Both the position numbers and the translations under genes were made by a program. DNA of 64,000 bases. Source: Schistosoma haematobium (lineage: Eukaryota > Platyhelminthes > Trematoda > Strigeidida > Schistosomatidae). Each line of letters opens with the position of its first letter. Within the stretch, counting starts at the first letter, position 1. This document shows, in pieces, positions 11,590 to 23,936 of the stretch. The notes below the pieces were generated by a model that was not told the origin of the DNA, searched no databases, and was given only the letters and a program-made list of their open reading frames with translations. The stretch is taken from assembly GCF_000699445.3 (NCBI RefSeq), contig NC_067196.1, positions 86,356,364 to 86,420,363 of the forward strand, in the 5' to 3' direction.

Positions 11590-11905
11590 TTATTCACTTG
11601 CTATTGTTTTACTTGTATTTTCTCATTGTTATTTAGGACTAAAATTGATCAGTCTCTTTTTGGCATATGTGCATCCTGTGAGGATTGTCTCGATATAGCC
11701 TTAGGTCATATCTCACTGTACAAGCTAGTGGCTATCAGAACTCAGTAGCTAAGTGGATAACGCGATACCATTTGAAGCGAATTTTACTGGGTTCGAGTTA
11801 TGGAGTGAACATTAATTCTGGGATGCAGGTATATCCAGCTGACGAATCCTAAGAAGGATAAAACGCGCGTCCTGGATTCCACTGCTAGACACCATCCATT
11901 TTTGC
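11590..11905. repeat. F1 (Smα-like) hammerhead SINE, head-to-head inverted pair
   Basis: A minus tail fragment (11590-11720) joins a plus copy (11735-11905) with an A-box-like TAGCTAAGTGG, a B-box-like GGGTTCGAGTT and a hammerhead at 11833-11877. Stem I ATCCAG/CTGGAT is perfect. Stem II is ATCC/GGAT, a paired change from GTCC/GGAC, but the adjoining G12 of the core has become A, so catalysis should be lost. Confidence 0.75.
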
Positions 11906-12344
11906 TTAAAAACAATTCAAATTATTCTGTTTAAATTGTCGAGGCGTAATGAATCGCAACAGTAACACATTGATTTAAAAATGTTACCACAAAATGTGTC
12001 TAAATACTATAGTTGCAGAAACTAAAAAAATTAGTTACAGTACATATTCACCATAATCCTTTTCCCAGTAACTTGGTGTTATTATGGCTATCGAATTTAA
12101 ATACTATTTATTTTATAGTCAACGTTATTTTCTTATCGTTTAGTTATGCTGTTCAGTCATTAACGTCAGCTGACGCTGACAATGTTCAATAATGAAATGT
12201 TGAATTTTTTCTGCTGAAGACATCTTTCGTTTGTCCAATATTTATTTGGCCGATTTGTAGAGAATTTCAAGGATAAACAAATTACATAATTGTAAAACAA
12301 TGATAACATATCACTGACATAAGACAATTATAAGATTTTAATAG

Positions 12345-12770
12345 CTGAATTCACGAGTCGATGTAAAGCAGACCATCACTGAATACATGGGACCACTAGA
12401 CGATCGTTCCGTTCTAGTAAGGGACTCTTCAGCAGAGAGAATCCATGATCCTGCACATGGGATTCGAACCCAGAACCCTCGGTCTCGAGCTCTTAACATC
12501 TAGGCCACTGAGCTGGCATCCAACGGTTTTAATGTTTAACTTCCATCGATCCATGAATGAATGCGCAACCATTCATCCATTGTATGAGGTAGATACCTGT
12601 CTCTAACCGACAGGGATTGAACTCCACTGGTCACAGCTTCTCACTAGGACTCCAGAAAATGATCTTGAAGCCAGTCAGTGGTGGTCTAGCTTACATCGAC
12701 TCATGAATTCAACTATTAAAATTGCTACAATCTCCACAAACCGCATTCTGATCGAAAATAAAACATTTGT
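12345..12770. repeat. F2 hammerhead SINE, head-to-head inverted pair
   Basis: A near full-length minus unit (12345-12663), including head GAGCTGGCATCCAACGG and the 5' region CTTCTCACTAGGACTCC, abuts a plus tail fragment (12664-12770) that ends in ACAATCTCCACAAACC. Core eroded. Confidence 0.65.
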
Positions 12771-13184
12771 CATTTATATATTTCTAAGTAGTTATTAATA
12801 AGGAATTACTAGAATAGATAATATTCATTCTCAACAGTATTGATTACTGATACCTCAAATTCATAGATGAACTCATTTTGTTCAAATATTATCTGAATTA
12901 AACTAATTTTATTTATTGTTTAAAGAATAAATTGGATTCAATCCCTTGTTGGATCTGCGGATATGAACAGCTAAAAAGTTACGCGCTATAACTGAAAGAA
13001 TGTCCTATTCTTCTTGGTTTTTGATAACTGTCTAGTGAAGTTCAGACCATAGTATCAAATGTTATGAAAACTGAAAATACCCTCAAAACTTCAATCTGAA
13101 TAATTCCCCAGAGACACACATAACTAATTTGGACTATGAATAAAGCGAATGTTATTTAGTCTGTCAATCAGTATATTTTCATAG
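12771..13184. other. AT-rich stretch without recognised feature
   Basis: Nothing recognised. Confidence 0.3.
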
Positions 13185-13400
13185 TTGAATTCACGAGTCA
13201 GTCTAAGCTAGACCACAATTGAAAACCTGGACGTATTATACGGCCTTCTCGTCTTGGTATGGGACTCCTCAGCAGTCCAAACCTACGATCCCTGACGCAA
13301 AATTTGAACCAAGGACCTTCGGTAATATGAGCGAGAGCTTAACCTCTAGACCACTGAGATGAGACCCAATGGTGTTAATGTCTAACTTCAGTCAATATAT
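13185..13400 (-). repeat. F2 SINE, degenerate
   Basis: Minus-strand F2 copy with tail, eroded hammerhead (GGGACTCCTCAGCAG on the plus strand) and head. Confidence 0.65.
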
Positions 13401-13596
13401 TTATTATAACAACACAAATATTTGCATATTCATTCATTTATTTATCAGCATTTTGGTGCATATATACTTTGTAAAGTTCAATTTAGAGCTATCATTCAGA
13501 ATAAATAATTTGTTACTCACTATATACAAGGAGTTTATTTGGTCATTCGATTTCACATGAGAACTGCAAACAAATATACATTACATTGGTTGAAGT

Positions 13597-13740
13597 CATG
13601 AGTCAATTGAAGCTAGAACGCCATGAAAAACCTCCACAGAACTCCTCAGTAGTGCGCATCCACGATCCCGCCTGCCGCGGGATTCGAGCCCAGGACCTAT
13701 CAGTCTCGAGCCAGGCGCTTAACCAACTAGACCAACTGAA
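13597..13740 (-). repeat. F2 SINE with deleted hammerhead
   Basis: Minus-strand F2 copy. About 45 bases covering stem II, GAAAC and stem III have been deleted; the head with B box (GGATTCGAGCCC) is intact. Confidence 0.65.
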
Positions 13741-14494
13741 CACTTCTTGAATGGAACTCAATTTACATCAGATTTAGAAACGTCCTTATTCAATATCTTA
13801 ACATAACTGAACAATCATTCGTTTTGCAGTAATTTTGTATTACTTACTTATGTCTGTGACCCACAATAGAGCATAGACTGTCGACCAGTTATTTTATATA
13901 CTCCAATTATATTTGGTCATTTTGGATTTTGGTTATTTCTCTAAAGATTAGAATAGACTACCAATTGAAAAAGTTGAAGTCATTTTTAGTTTTAATCGTT
14001 GAGATTTTGGTAATATATAATTTCACTTTCATTATTTTTTAAAAAAATGGTTTACTGTCTGCTACTATGAGCTCATATTGTGATCTTAATCTTTGATAGG
14101 GTTGTAGATGCTCATTATTGAACGATCACATACTAGAACAAAACATTTATCTAATGTTTCATGGCTTTCAATGTATATTTAAGTGAAGTCAGTTCTTAAT
14201 GTACACTGTTACATACTTTTATTGATCTTTCTTTTAATATCTTTTGTTAGGTAACAATAAATATGTAGGCTGTATAATTTATAATAATATAAACAGACAT
14301 AACAAATGGAGAGTAAAACAACATATCATTAAATGTTCAATATAGGTCATGTGGTAGTAATGAACAAATAAGATAATATGCATTTTAACAGTAAGAAAAA
14401 AGAAATTATGAATTATTTGAAAGAAGTTAATTCGCATTTTTACACTGCAGTTTCTATGTAACAATGAATAATTTCAATGGATACAGTTTTACTT
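13741..14494. other. AT-rich stretch, possible F2 remnant
   Basis: A very degenerate F2-like piece may lie at about 14100-14185 (plus). A 61-codon minus-strand ORF at 14279-14464 is AT-driven and shows no family features. Confidence 0.3.
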
Positions 14495-14735
14495 ATAACT
14501 TCCCATTATTATTTAGGACTGCAATTGATCAGTCTCTTAATGGCATATGTGCATCCTGTGCAGATTGCCTCGATATTGCCTTAAGTTACAAGCATTTTAA
14601 GCAAAGATGGATAGTGGCTAACAGTGGAATTCAGTAAGACGCGTGTTTCGTATTATTTGGCACTCGTCAGCTGGATGTATCTCCATCCCAGAGTTGATGT
14701 TCACTCCGGTACTCGAACCCAGTACTGTTCTTTTT
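14495..14735 (-). repeat. F1 (Smα-like) hammerhead SINE
   Basis: Minus-strand Smα-like copy with B box (GGTACTCGAACCCAGTAC on the plus strand). Hammerhead about 14632-14676: core CTGACGA and GAAAC kept, stem II GTGC/ATAC weak. Confidence 0.75.
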
Positions 14736-15084
14736 TTTAGAAAAGAAAGGTGTTTTGAAGAAATACACCTAGTCTATTCTAAGAGATATAAAATGAATAA
14801 CGAATTTAAGTAAGAACAGAGAATAAAAAATAATAAGAATAACACTAATGTATATTAGCATGATATTTTAATTGCATATTTATCCCACAAAGAAGGGAAA
14901 ACATAATGACCTTACGTAAAAGAATCGAAGTATTATAATATCAGGGCAATAAATTATTGTATTAATTGATGCAATATATAATTTATTGGCATGTATATTT
15001 GAATTCAGAAAAATAGTGCATCATGTCCTTAAATGAAATACTTTGATGTACATATATATATAAATGCATTAAATTGTATTCTAC
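14736..15084. other. AT-rich stretch without recognised feature
   Basis: Nothing recognised. Confidence 0.3.
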
Positions 15085-15380
15085 TGATTCGGTTTTCCAC
15101 ATCTTTAAAAATGGGACGGTAATTTGCCTTAGGCGAATATCTACACCAGATTCCCTTCCCAGTGTCTATTCTACAGGAATTCAACACAATTCAGATCAAC
15201 GACATATGATTTGCCTGACTAGAATGTAAACACATTTTCACAGCAAAAACCGACAATACAACAACAACCAACAATCAATAATAAGGAAAGGAGGATATAC
15301 AACTCATCTAACGCCAATCAGGCTATCTACAAATCTAACTAAACAAACAACCAATTATTATTATCCTATTCCAAACACTG
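15085..15380 (+). repeat. Dispersed repeat R7, second copy
   Basis: Second copy of the repeat at 7890-8200, collinear over about 290 bp with scattered substitutions. Confidence 0.6.
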
Positions 15381-15894
15381 ATTATATTTGCTTTAAAAAT
15401 CTTGTACCAGATGGCTCAATGAATCGTTGGATCTACTTCAAATTCAATCGCTAAGATTTTACAAATCCTAAACTCAGCGCCTAAATACTATGAAACTATT
15501 CGTTCAAATTTAGACGAAAGTTCTTATATAAACAATATAATTTCTATGCTAGATTAATTGTAGGCCATAATTTAGTTTATATTAGTCCAAATATTAAGAA
15601 ATGAAAAATATTAGCCATCCACTAATACTACAAATCTGTTAGAATGTGATCAGGCTCCGAATTTCCTCCTCCGAAACGGGCATCTTTTAAATTAAACAAA
15701 AAACTAAAGATATACATTTAATCACTTTTCCCATCGTGGTCAAATCTCAAACTCAAAATGTTATTAAATTATTTTAATTATACACGAAAATAATAATCCT
15801 AATGTAGATGATTTCGACTTCGGTTGTTCGTAAATTACATTCATCTAACTTAGTTATTTTTGTTATCGTAATTTTGAATAATTCAATTGACATT
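15381..15894. other. AT-rich stretch without recognised feature
   Basis: Nothing recognised. Confidence 0.3.
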
Positions 15895-16100
15895 GATCAA
15901 CAGTGCGCATCCACAATCTCGTGCGCGAACATCTAACCTCTAGACCACTGAGACTGAAGGTGTTGAGTAATTGTATCGCATGCGGAATAATGAATATACA
16001 CCGTCGAGGAGTTCCATACTAAGACGAAAAGACCATCTAGTGCATCCAGGTTTTCAGTGATAGTCTGGCTTAGATTGACGCGTGAATCCAACTTTGAAAA
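15895..16100. repeat. F2 SINE, head-to-head inverted pair, degenerate
   Basis: A minus fragment with AGTGCGCATCCACAATCTCG and CTCTAGACCACTGAG is followed by a plus fragment with GTCGAGGAGTTCCATACTAA, GACGAAA and the usual tail. The core has lost CTGA. Confidence 0.6.
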
Positions 16101-17150
16101 CATTACAATCTTTGTGATTCCCCAAAAAGTTTACAATTTGTTCAAACTCAACTTTGTGAATATTTCTATAAGAATTTATAGAAGGCAAAGAAAACTTATT
16201 CTACATTTTAACACCTATGTTTTCGTCTATCTTACGATGTTTCTGTTGAAAGTAAACTTGTTTCATGAAACCAGTTAGAGTTATTTTGAAAGATTATCAT
16301 TATGAATAATGGAAGTTCTATCTACAAAATAAATTTATTCTTAATAAAGAAAAACGCTAAACAAACGAGGTAAGAAAGAATGTTTTTTATCGAGAAAATG
16401 TGTCAACTTCTATGTTAAAGTTAACCCATTTTACTGAAACTGAAAAAAATCGCAAAACTGGTTGGATCAGTTAAAGGTATTTTATATGCATACAAATATA
16501 ACTATTTTTTGTTTGAATACACTACGTAGCATTGATTAACTGTAGTTAGGCTACGATTGAAAATTATTAAACACTAAACGGGTGCTTCATCATAGACTTG
16601 AACAGCTTGGTTGTGTTTATTCACCATTTGATTATACCCGATATCAATATTATATTTCCTTCTGTAATTATTATTCATTGTATCAGTAAACTTTGGAACT
16701 AAAACTTTAAAAGTAAAATTGTTCAATTTAAGTCACATGATCTACCGCAAAATACAACAGAGTACATACGAGATTGTACAAATTTCATTCAAATACTATC
16801 CAGGATTTCTTGTGTGGACGTAATTAGTTGTATTGCAGTGAATTGATGATGATACAAAAATAAATGCTAAAAAACACTATGGTATTTCATTGTCGCTTTT
16901 AATATACTAATGTCAGTGATTATTTTGAGTTAGTTAACAGTCATCAAGAAATCATATTTACAATCTCGATGGAGGTAGTATCTGGTCATAGGATTTCGAT
17001 TCCCTTCACTAAGTATATCAATTATCGAAGTTATCAATGTGTTGTACAAATCATAGCTTACCTTTTGTAGAAGGGAGATGTTTACATCTTAACTGATCAG
17101 CGAGAAATAACCAACTTCATTTAAACTAAACATCAAGAAATTTCCGTAGT
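16101..17150. other. AT-rich stretch without recognised feature
   Basis: Short ORFs only; no shared repeat recognised. Confidence 0.3.
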
Positions 17151-17154
17151 TACT

Positions 17155-17265
17155 TATTTACTCTGAAGAAGTGGTTTACATTAGGTCGCGAAACGTCGGA
17201 AATACAATTTTTCTACTTATTGGGATATAACAAAAATATATTTATTATTCAGTAGTTATTAGATT
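17155..17265 (+). repeat. Hammerhead-like repeat, GAAACGTC type (F5)
   Basis: Contains CTGAAGAA, a helix GTGGTT/GGTCGC (six pairs, several wobble) around ACATTA-type loop bases, then GAAACGTC. A second copy on the minus strand at 18545-18640 has GTGACT/AGTCAC in the same place, a fully paired alternative. The layout resembles a hammerhead with a minimal stem III but has one extra A between the core and stem II. Similar motifs are reported from Penelope-like and other metazoan retroelements; that assignment is tentative. Confidence 0.5.
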
Positions 17266-17369
17266 AACACCTCCATATAACACTGCACAAAAATTTCTTG
17301 TATGCAATAATCCATGAATCAGGAAAAAGATTTATGGAAAACAAAAAAATCCATATCATATGTACTTTT

Positions 17370-17658
17370 GGCGAAACTATAATTTATGGATGAACCAATC
17401 AGATTTATGATAACAGGTCCTAGATTTTAGCACAAAATTCATTCATCCATTTGGCTAAATTGAGTTTTGGCATTATAGATGATGTCAGTTTGTGATGAAA
17501 ACCTCAAATCTAATTCTTAACCTTAACCATCAACTGTAAATTATAATTCTTAATTTTCAAACTGCTTTATCACCGTCATTTAGCCGTTGTAAGTAGGTAG
17601 ACACTTCCACGGCCACTTTACTGTCGCTCAAAGGTCATCCATAAATTATAGTCTCACC
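17370..17658 (+). mobile_element. MITE M copy 1
   Basis: About 289 bp with inverted ends (GGCGAAACTATAATTTATGG and its counterpart CCATAAATTATAGTCTCACC). Flanks GTACTTTT and GTATTTTT suggest an 8-bp target duplication with one change. No ORF, so non-autonomous. Superfamily not assigned. Confidence 0.7.
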
Positions 17659-17714
17659 GTATTTTTTTATGACCTTAACTAAACGATAGACAATTATAAG
17701 TGACAGAATAATTT

Positions 17715-18160
17715 TCAATGGTTTAGATCATGAGTCAATTGAAGCTAAACCATCATGGAAGACCTACAAGCACTGGACAGTCGTTTCTCCCTATTGTGGG
17801 ACTCCTGAGTGGCAGTGCTTATCCACGATCCCACCTCCCTCGAGATTCAAACCCAGGACCTTTCAGTCTCGCACACGAGCGCTTAACCACTAGACCACTA
17901 AGCTGGCATCCATCGGTGTTAATGTCTAACTTCAACTAATCTACAAAATTGAGCGACACATCCACTATTATTATCAGTGAATTACTATCTCACAACTGAT
18001 CCGGTTGAACCCTACTGAATACTGCTTCTCACTAGAATTCCAGCAAATACCTCTTGAAGCCAGTCACTAGCGAGCATATGTTGATTAATATCAGAAGGAG
18101 TTTTGTGAATATTATAATAATTTCAATGGTTGAGATCATGAGCCATTTGAAGCTAGACAG
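17715..18160 (-). repeat. F2 hammerhead SINE, tandem dimer
   Basis: A full minus unit (17715-18085) with head, damaged hammerhead (CTCAGGA instead of CTGAGGA) and 5' region CACTAGAATTCCAGCAAATA. It is followed by the tail of a second minus unit (18090-18160: AGAAGGAGTTTTGTGAATAT to GAAGCTAGAC). The tail-to-head junction marks an old tandem dimer. Confidence 0.7.
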
Positions 18161-18544
18161 AATATTTTGTTGAATATTTTTTTAGAGTTAGTTGTTAAGT
18201 AATATTTTTTCTATTGAGGAAATAATAAAAGTTCTAATCACATAACTTAGCAGGTAACTATTACAATCCATTTTAATTATTCACAATAGTCTTCACAACT
18301 AAATAGTATATTTTGTTCTGAAAGCTATAAATGAATATTTTCTTATCATTAAAAGATTTTCTAGGTTCAACTAAGAAAAAAGGGATTATCGTATCATTAC
18401 ACAACAGTAAATTATAAATGCTTTCAAAACTACATAATTTCACCATCTCAGGGTTATTTAAAGAATAATGATAATGTATATAGGTATCATTACCAGAGTT
18501 TGATTTGATAATTTAGAATAAATTGAGCATTAGGTAGATTGTTA

Positions 18545-18640
18545 TAAATAAATAATAAATTCGTAATATCCCAATGAGTAGAACATCAGATTTTCTGACG
18601 TTTCGTGACTTGGTGTAAGTCACTTCTTCAGAGAATAAAT
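18545..18640 (-). repeat. Hammerhead-like repeat, GAAACGTC type (F5), second copy
   Basis: Minus-strand counterpart of 17155-17265. It reads CTGAAGAA, GTGACT, a 7-nt loop, AGTCAC, GAAACGTC, then shared flanking sequence containing TTCTACTCATTGGGATATTA. Confidence 0.5.
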
Positions 18641-18745
18641 AACCAAATTAAAATTAATTCAACTTTAAATAGTACAACGGAACAATGCAAGAATAATATT
18701 TGATCAATCAAAGTAAACAACACCCTTTTTAAAAATAAAACTTAC

Positions 18746-19060
18746 TTGTATGCCTAATATTAATGTTGCTTTACGTTGTATAGAAAATATTCCAATAATT
18801 CCTAATATTATTGATGTAATACAAAAAAATACAATCCATATTAATATTGCATAACTAATTGTAATTCTTTGTAATGATATAAACATTTTTAACCAAATTG
18901 GATAACTAATCACTAATAATACAGAACTAAATATAATGATACTAATTATGATTAATATTAAATTCAATATCATTGAGATAATTTTTAATTTGGCCATTTG
19001 TGAATGAAACTGTTTTTGTCTAAAACGTAAATTATGCATTAATTTTGAAGTTCGTTCCAT
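18746..19060 (-). CDS. First coding exon of a tetraspanin-like membrane protein
   Basis: The minus-strand frame starts at ATG (19060) after an A-rich leader and runs 105 codons to a good donor (CAA|GTAAGT) at 18745, phase 0. The product begins with a basic cytoplasmic stretch (MERTSKLMHNLRFRQK), then a long hydrophobic segment at about residues 27-52 (TM1), a short loop near YPIWLKMF, and a second one at about 69-92 (TM2). After TM2 comes GIIGIFSIQRKATLILGIQ, which follows the G-x-x-G and charged pattern of the TM2 end and short inner loop of tetraspanins. The first extracellular loop is short for the family. Later exons must lie at lower coordinates; I did not find them. Tetraspanins organise membrane microdomains and are abundant in the fluke tegument. 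The family call rests on pattern and on how well this exon would join the exon type seen at 58502; another multi-pass family is possible. Confidence 0.5.
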
Positions 19061-20102
19061 GATGATTATTCTTTTTTTCTTCTTTTTCTTTTTCTCTTAT
19101 TCTTTTTTCTCTTTTTTGTTTTGTTTTCTTTTAATGATTTAATTAAACGATTTTTGTAATTCTTTAAATGAATTAAATGGATAATATTTTAAATGTTATC
19201 ATAATTATTGTATATTGAATTGTGTCTATGTTTAAATTTCATTGGTTTACAATACATGTCTTTAGAAAAGAATAATTTAACCAATCAAATGAATGCAATT
19301 GAATATTTTTTTAAAATTTTGACCAATCACATGATTCTGGGATTTACTGTGTTTTTTAAAAAAAAATAATAAGTTGATGATTCTCATAGTATACTACTGA
19401 CTATTACTACTATTACATTAATTATTTTGTTTGATGTTAATTAACAAATGATCCCATGTGACTGATTTTGTACAGAAATATAATTAATCTTAAATGTTAT
19501 ACCTAATAAATAATCAGCATCCGTTTTTAACTTAATATTTAATGAATAATGTATCGACATTGAAAACGATAAGAGCTAGGTTTATAACTCACTATGTACA
19601 TTGTTGTGTCCTACGGTTCAACAAATACTCATCACATGATAAAATTGCTACTCATAATACTGATTTCTATAATCTTATTCTTGTGCTAAACCAATAATGC
19701 ATCAGCAAGCACTAGTAAACTTAAGTTCTCGTCCAATGCAACCCATTCAGTCTAGAACAAAAATATCAGCTACCATGTACGTCATTTATATACAAATAGA
19801 TCAGACAGTATCACAAGATCAAGCCAAATATGTCTGCATGTGATACTGTAAATAATTGAATGGGAACAAATTAAGAATGATAAATAGTATAACAGTAGCC
19901 AACAGATCAAATGAAAGCTTATGATAAAAAGAATATGAATATATGTATAATCTAATTACGTAATAATCAATCAATTAGAAAATATGCAATACTAGTCCAT
20001 AAATAACTCCTAGTAGTTACTATACATTTATTCTTCGTTCAGATATAACATACATTAACACTAAGATGTAGGTAGATTCACATAGTGAATGTTTAAATGT
20101 CA
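19061..20102. other. AT-rich stretch, upstream of the 18746-19060 exon
   Basis: The plus strand just right of the start codon (19070-19130) is a long pyrimidine run, that is, a purine-rich A-tract leader on the minus strand. Nothing else recognised; promoter not defined. Confidence 0.3.
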
Positions 20103-20562
20103 GTTACTATATTAGGCCCATAAGAAATGTTCTAGATTCTGGACAATTCAATTCGTCCACTCTCCTTAAGCTACATTTTGACTTTGTGAATTACTGACTT
20201 ATCAATTTTGACTGTTTTTATGTTAGTGTATGTGTGCCCTTCTTATCCCATTCATCACATGTCTGTAACGTACTTTTATCTGGCTATAAATATTGATTAA
20301 AGCTTGATTAAATGTAGTCGGTATACATGCCGTCTCTACTGCGCAGCATTCCGCTTCACTCTCTTCACTTCGTCCCTCTGATTGCCTGTCCAGATCAATG
20401 ATTGTACAAGATATAATTAATCGAAATCCATTCTCATATTTACCTTATTAAATTCCGTCATTCAATAACGCGATTTAAGTAAATAAATATATACGAAAAT
20501 AGTCAGGATGTATATTTCTACAGCAATCAATTATACGATCTAACTGGAGTGAGATCTCGAGC
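20103..20562 (+). mobile_element. LTR-like repeat family A, solo copy
   Basis: Collinear with 6796-7255, including GGCTATAAATATTGATTAAA as a likely TATA region, TGCGCAGCATTCCGCTTCAC and the terminal CTAACTGGAGTGAGAT. No internal region attached. Confidence 0.5.
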
Positions 20563-22424
20563 TACAAAATGTTAGACTGCCACACATTACCCTATATACA
20601 TTCAAATTCTAAATTTTTAAATATCGGTCCAAAAAGCTCTAAAAGTGCAGTGATTTCAGTACACAAACAATCATCAAAGATAATATTGGATGATAGTGAA
20701 AGTATAACCAAGTGTGAATGAAAACAAAAACTGAAAACCGTGAATTTCAATTGATGTAATTTAAACTAATCATGCTTCTTATAAGGTTTTGGATTTGATC
20801 AATGTCCACAGCGTTTAACTAGGACAAAATAGCTGTGCAGTTCTACATTCAATTCAAGTACTTCTTGATTAATTTCAGTGTGTAATTTTAACCATACTCA
20901 ATTATAACTGTGTTCACCATAAACTATATAACGACAGTGACGAATTATTTGTCATAAAGTTCTAAATATGGATTATAAACTAATTGGATGAAAAATAATC
21001 ATTTTTTTGACGTTTACTCATCAGTGTAATACGTTCAGAAATACATCTGAATTTTTAAAATACTATAATGAATTACGAAGTATGTAAGGTAGTGATAGGG
21101 AGTTGAAAAAATGTGATGTACTTTTGTTTCGTTATAAATGTTGCTAAATGAAAGTTATCTGAATTCTTGAAGAAATTTGTGTTTCCCTAAAGAATTCACA
21201 TGCCTGAGATTTAGTTTCACAGTCAGAGAAATCAATACTGAACTATCCAGGCTGCATTCGATCACCTGTTTGACTAAAATATTTATACTAGTTTATTGGT
21301 GGGTAATAGTCGATTTCATACTTGTCGATAGCCAGCGTCTTTCTGATTCTCTTCATCCACTCAATATCAAAATAAGTCACTTAGATTAGTTTCAAAACTA
21401 CAACAGTATTGATAGAATTCTATTATCATCAAAGTACCAGATATACACGACATATATTACTATATTGACTAATAAAACAAGATATGTCAGTTCATCATCG
21501 TAGGTCGGAATCGAGTCATCTTTTTACATGTTAGAAGGTATGTTAGAGATTTATTGGAGGAAACACCCGTCATTTGTTGTGATTTTTTTTCATTGAGTAG
21601 GTATCAATATCATATAAGCCATATCTTAAATGTCAAGGATAGTTTTAATTGCTTGTAAAGCTAACGAATGTTTCAAGATGAGAATTCATATACCATGAAA
21701 AATATCTTTTTGAATACTGAGTTGTCAAATAATTGTCAAACACGAAGTTACAATTTTATTCATAACTTACTGTATAAAAGTGGTTAACTTTTAGTGTTAT
21801 TATGTGAAAGTATCATGGAAGTCTTCAGAATGAATCTCTTTATTATTTAGTGGTTAAACTGTGTATCTGATTTTATTTCCGAATAGACTACAGTTATATG
21901 AACGGTTAAGGAGTAGCCAAATAGTAAGGGTGTTCAACCTTCGGTCTTCAAGTCACATGTTCAAGCCGTACTCTACTTATTTCTGTTTGGGAAACCGAAT
22001 AATATCATTGGTCATCACGTTTAGAGTGTGGTTCATGCCCAAATATTTGGCGAATGAGTTAATCCAATATCTTAATTTTATGTCCGAATGACTCAAGTCA
22101 GTTTTTTAACCATTAAAGCTAACTAGCAATATGAAATCACCAACGGTATTCAAAATAAATTGAGTAATATTACCTGCAAACTTTCACCATGTAGGTAACC
22201 TACTGTAATAATCTTGTTCAATTTGATGAATAATATTATTTTCACTTTATTTTTGTATGAAACATGATATACTCACTTAACATACAGGACAATCATTGTG
22301 AAGAAGATGAATTTAGACCTTTGAACATTCGTTTAAAAAAATATGATGGTTCAATAAGATATATTTTGAGACATTTATTTAGTATAATAGATATATAATA
22401 ATAATAATATAATAGATATCACTA
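20563..22424. other. AT-rich stretch without recognised feature
   Basis: 1.9 kb with only short chance ORFs and a short AAT-type run just before 22425. Confidence 0.3.
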
Positions 22425-22800
22425 ACTTCTAGTCTGAGCCATGTTGGTAGATGCAGACTACTTGGTTGGGGTCCGCGTGACTATCGTAACCAATGGTTGG
22501 AGACTCTTGGTGACATGGCTCAGAATCGATCACAATGGCGTAGGTGTATACACTCCCTGTCTTCCCTTAAACTAAGAGATTAAAATCACTTCATATCTTT
22601 CTTTCTATGAACCAATTCTTTCTTCTTGTACTATATCTCTATATGCAATCTTTTTTTTATATATTACCACCTTTGACCTAACCAATGCTATGAATCCGGT
22701 GTTCATCTTGTTGTGCTGATGCGGTATGGCAACCTGGACCGATGCACATATGTGCCTGGTCCTACGTTGTAGCTGACTGACATCTGACAAAGGTCGAGTT
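22425..22800 (+). pseudogene. L1-type non-LTR retrotransposon, 3' end
   Basis: A plus-strand frame encodes the C-terminal end of a reverse-transcriptase protein: SLTSSLSHVGRCRLLGWG is readable, followed by a W-rich end and a stop near 22580. A 3' UTR then closes with CCTGGTCCTACGTTGTAGCT. It is collinear with the longer copy at 56340-57065. 5'-truncated and non-functional. The family name is not established here; it resembles RTE-like elements common in schistosomes. Confidence 0.7.
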
Positions 22801-23644
22801 CAAGCAGAAGAATTGATAAAATGTAGCAAATAGTAATTAGTGTTCAATCTAACTTTGTAATTTCTTAAGAGAAGAAACCAATTGTTTCATATATTATTGA
22901 GCCAAAAATTTATAACTTTTGAGGTAACCACCCTAATTATTGTTTGATATGATGAAAAGTCAATATTCGATTGATCAACTCATTATGAGTTTTGGTTCGA
23001 GATTATTTCCGTTTTGATTCAATGTAATGATTACTCAATGTAGTATTTGTATTCTTGTATAATATACGATATTCTTGTATTCCATTAACATGAACTATGC
23101 TCACTATGTGATTTGTTGTAACTCTAAGTATTTTTCATATATGTGATTTTATCCTAATTATTAATCAAAATGGGTGTACAATCAATATATAAATGAGTGT
23201 ATTTTCTACTAGAATCGTCGTCGTCGTGTTTTGGGGTTAACAAATCTTCACTTATATCAATCTTTGTGTTCTTACTTTCGCGTCGTGGGAAATGCAGAGG
23301 TCCCTCGTTCCGAGTATAAGTGATAAGCGTTTCCGACACAACAATCAGAGACGACCAGATACAAAAGTAGCATTAAAAGAGCCAAGACAATAAACATTCA
23401 AACGACAAGATGAGTGTAAGCATAAAACTAACAAGATACTCTCACATTAAAAATAATTTCCCATTGTTTGAATAAGAAAGAATAATTTGAAGAGTTAATC
23501 AAATAGAAGTGTATAAAGATTTCACTGAATGACTGAAGTTAAATAAGTAGATTGTTAGATTTTTAAAATCACAGTAAAGACTCAGTATTTTTGAAAAGTT
23601 TCTAAATTAGATAACTATTTCTCTTTTTTGTGAATAAAATTATC
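22801..23644. other. AT-rich stretch without recognised feature
   Basis: A 61-codon minus ORF at 23154-23339 and a small CGT repeat near 23217 are visible; neither is supported as a gene. Confidence 0.3.
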
Positions 23645-23936
23645 GGTGTGACTATAATTTAAGGATGACCTTTGAGCAACACTCAAGTGACCTTGGAAGT
23701 GTCTACCTGCTTACAATGACTAAATGACGGTGATAAAGCAGTATGAAAAATAAGAATTATAATTTACAGTTGATGGTTAAGGTTAAGAATTAGATTTAGG
23801 GTTTTTCATCATGAACTGACATTAACTATAATGCCAAAACTCTATTTATCTAAATGGATGTGAATGAATTTCGCGCCAAAATCGAGGACATGTTATCATA
23901 AATCTGATTGGTTCATCCATCAATTATAGTCTTACC
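23645..23936 (-). mobile_element. MITE M copy 2
   Basis: Reverse-oriented copy, about 292 bp, with ends GGTGTGACTATAATTTAAGG and ATCAATTATAGTCTTACC. AAATTAT lies on both sides, a probable target duplication. Confidence 0.7.
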
